Positions 61,922 to 64,000 of a stretch of 64,000 bases of DNA are shown piece after piece. This DNA is from Punica granatum (lineage: Eukaryota; Streptophyta; Magnoliopsida; Myrtales; Lythraceae): positions 38,763,885-38,827,884 of the forward strand of contig NC_045128.1 in the NCBI RefSeq assembly GCF_007655135.1, given 5' to 3'. Below the pieces are notes generated by a model. The model did no database searches and had not been told where the DNA came from. It saw only the letters and a list, made by a program, of their open reading frames with translations. The stretch's first letter is position 1, and each line of letters starts with the position of its first letter. Made by a program: the position numbers and the translations under genes.

Positions 61922-64000
61922 ATGGATTGGGAGAGTCGTAGCGCGATTTCGAGCTCGACAGAGGGGGAGGGGGAGTTGGCGGAGGTGGAGGCGAAGGCGA
62001 AGGCGAAGGCGAAAGCGGTGGCCCCGCCTGATCGGATGGTCAAGATTGAGATGGAGGCGGCTGAGGCGCTGGCGGATTTGGCCCATCTCGCCGCCGGAGG
62101 GACCGAGAGCGGGAGCAGGAGCAGGAACAGGAGTAGGAGCAGCTCTGGCGGGAAAGTGGCTGGGAGGGCGAGGAAACGAGTCAAGACCGAGTCGTCGTTG
62201 AGTCATTCCGGGTTGAACCTGGTGGACTTGTCCCTTTCGCGTCCAGATCTCGCGCAGGTCAGAACTGTCGCCTTCTTTGTCTGCTGTCATTGTGCACCGT
62301 GGGAGTTTTTTGCTCTTTTTTTATTTAAAAAAAAAAAAATTAATGAATTTGGTTCGTAGGCGAACTTGGACAGCGCAGCCGCTGGTTATGATTGTGAACA
62401 ACTCTTTGCGCCGATGAGAGTGATTGTGACCGATTCACTTCCAGCTATTCGATTAGTGTGTTAGTGACTTATTATGTCTAACCGGTTTTGGCAATCGTAT
62501 ATCGAACCTGTATACTTCCTGTGGAAGGGAGAATGAGTTTTCCTTGTAGAATGCGTGAAAAATGATTGGAATGCTGCAGGGAGACGGTAATTGGAATCCC
62601 ATTTTCCAGTCTTTAAGGAGAAGATGGTCACTCTCGTATGTGCAAGCGCAGCCTGACCTTAGATCAAAGGTCATCGAATGATATAAGTTATTACGATTAT
62701 TGCCGCGGAGATGGTTTCTGAAATATGGAGTTTGGTCAGATATTGAGGCATTGTCCAACTACAGCTGGAATGTCAAGTTCAAGAATATGGACTCTTCAGT
62801 AGTTCTTTGCAGTTTGTCCATCTGGCATGTAATAGGTTGCTCGTTCGGCCGTTCCGATTTTGTCTGATTATTGCTCCGTAGATGCATGTAGGCTCGGTCT
62901 AAACTTGATTTAGATAATGGTTTTGTTAGTGCTAGAACATGGAACCTCTAATATGTTGTTGAAGTAGTTCATTCAGAATGCTACCTACTATTAGCCTCTA
63001 TACTTTGTGCCCTGTTCCTTTTTGCTCCATATAGTTACGTCCTATATTTTTCAATTTATTTGCCTATTCAGTTTTTCGGTCATCAAGTGGCAATACTTTG
63101 TGCGGGGATTTAGAAACATTATTCTTTGTGGCAGGACTCTGCTGTCTTGTCTCTGCCGCAGCATGAAAAGTCACGTGATAATTCAATGAGTAACCGTGCA
63201 AAGTCTGAGCAGCAGGCTCAACCTTCGAATCAAAGTCGCGTATCCACCACAGGTCACGTGTTCCTTGGCGGTGGCAGGTCAAGGCAGAATTTATCTGAGG
63301 TCGTATCTTCAATGATTTCTTGTAGATTGATTGTTCCCATGATATGCAACTGAAAAAAAATTTCTACTCAGGCTGAAAAGGAAGCAAAACGGCTTCGTAG
63401 GGTTTTGGCAAACAGGGAGTCAGCTAGGCGGACAATTCGTCGCCGACAGGTAAAATATGTTCAGAGCTATCTGTGTTGTGCTGCATAGAGGTGACTATAT
63501 AACATTGCATTCTTCCTTTGAATCAGCTTTCAACTGATACACCGCTGCATGTAATGGAACAGTTCACCAAAACATGTAGTCTTTTTAGAAATCAGAGTTG
63601 TGTAAACTTTTTATTCAATTTTTTTTGGCACTTAGAATCTCTTCAAGATATTCAATTTTTCGAGATGAAGAAATTAATGAGTATATTAAACATGGGTTTG
63701 CGAATTTATTTTTCTTTATCATCCATGAGTTTTGAAAGGACTGTCTCCATTCCTTCCGCAGGCTCTGTGTGAGGAGTTAACCAGAAAGGCTGCTGAGCTA
63801 ACGGAAGAAAATGAAAAATTGATAAAGGTATTTATCCTAAAAAATTTAAAAAAATTAAAAACATGTGCATTGCTTGCTTCCAATGAGCCTTGGGTTATTC
63901 CTAGTTCAGATCTTTTTTGCAATCTTTGTGTGGACGTCTTGTTGAACATTATTCAATTTTTAGAAAGTTTATTTGATTTTTAGCAATGGTGATTTGACTG
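61922..64000 (+). CDS. bZIP transcription factor (partial, N-terminal part)
   Basis: Four exons in window: 61922-62257, 63135-63299, 63372-63449, 63762-63827 (continues beyond the right edge; 63828-64000 is intron as far as seen); 215 codons so far. The N-terminus MDWESRSAISSSTEGEGELA leads to an Ala/Lys repeat from (GCGAAG)n, then AAEALADLAHLAAGG and a basic Ser/Arg stretch. Exon 3 encodes the basic region EAKRLRRVLANRESARRTIR (N-x7-R signature NRESARRTIRRR), and exon 4 the first heptads ALCEELTRKAAELTEENEKL. The zipper continues outside. The NRESAR(Q/R)TIRRRQ variant with following LTRKAA is a plant bZIP subtype I recall but cannot name. Nuclear DNA-binding regulator; targets unknown. Intron 1 is 877 bp. 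Confidence 0.9.

Overview
The window is nuclear DNA from a flowering plant, most likely a eudicot. It has intron-rich genes with GT-AG (and two GC-AG) splice sites, plant-specific families (PDR-type ABCG transporter, IQM calmodulin-binding protein, monodehydroascorbate reductase, BTB/LRR protein FBL11), an AT-rich intergenic background and several plant transposon families. I read exon structures by eye, translating and checking phase; the complete models (two FBL11 copies, MDHAR, RPP2, IQM) all have a total length divisible by three and an open frame. I found no tRNA, rRNA, CRISPR or bacterial feature.

Layout. 1-1424 (-): first six exons (313 codons) of a full-size ABCG/PDR transporter that runs off the left edge. 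2.3-15.9 kb: gene-poor, with a 131-bp tandem duplication, a truncated Ty1/copia element (one LTR, RNase H, RT, end of integrase) carrying a nested MITE, a possible LTR-like pair and a 177-bp tandem duplication. 15.97-40.07 kb: a tandem segmental duplication holding two complete FBL11-type BTB/POZ-LRR genes on the minus strand (973 and 979 aa, 19 exons each, 17 of 19 exon lengths identical). They are separated by about 8 kb of transposon-derived DNA (a three-copy MITE cluster, two Mutator-like long-TIR elements, a 1-kb duplicated block with a MITE in one copy).

41.5-44.9 kb (+): complete 10-exon MDHAR gene (434 aa, C-terminal SKI, a likely peroxisomal signal). 46.1-47.2 kb (-): complete 60S acidic ribosomal protein P2 gene with telo-box and 5'UTR intron. 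49.38-55.85 kb: a Mutator-like element (MULE) with about 142-bp terminal inverted repeats, a near-perfect 9-bp target duplication, a decayed transposase and a 371-bp tandem repeat that triplicates the transposase start. 57.3-60.2 kb (+): complete 9-exon IQM gene (510 aa). 61.9 kb to the right edge (+): first four exons of a bZIP transcription factor with three CACGTG/ABRE boxes upstream.

The genes do not form a pathway or operon; they are independent housekeeping, stress and signalling genes. The most informative parts are evolutionary: the FBL11 tandem pair with intact frames but unrelated upstream regions, and well-bounded transposons with target-site duplications. I do not see a convincing undescribed biological system.
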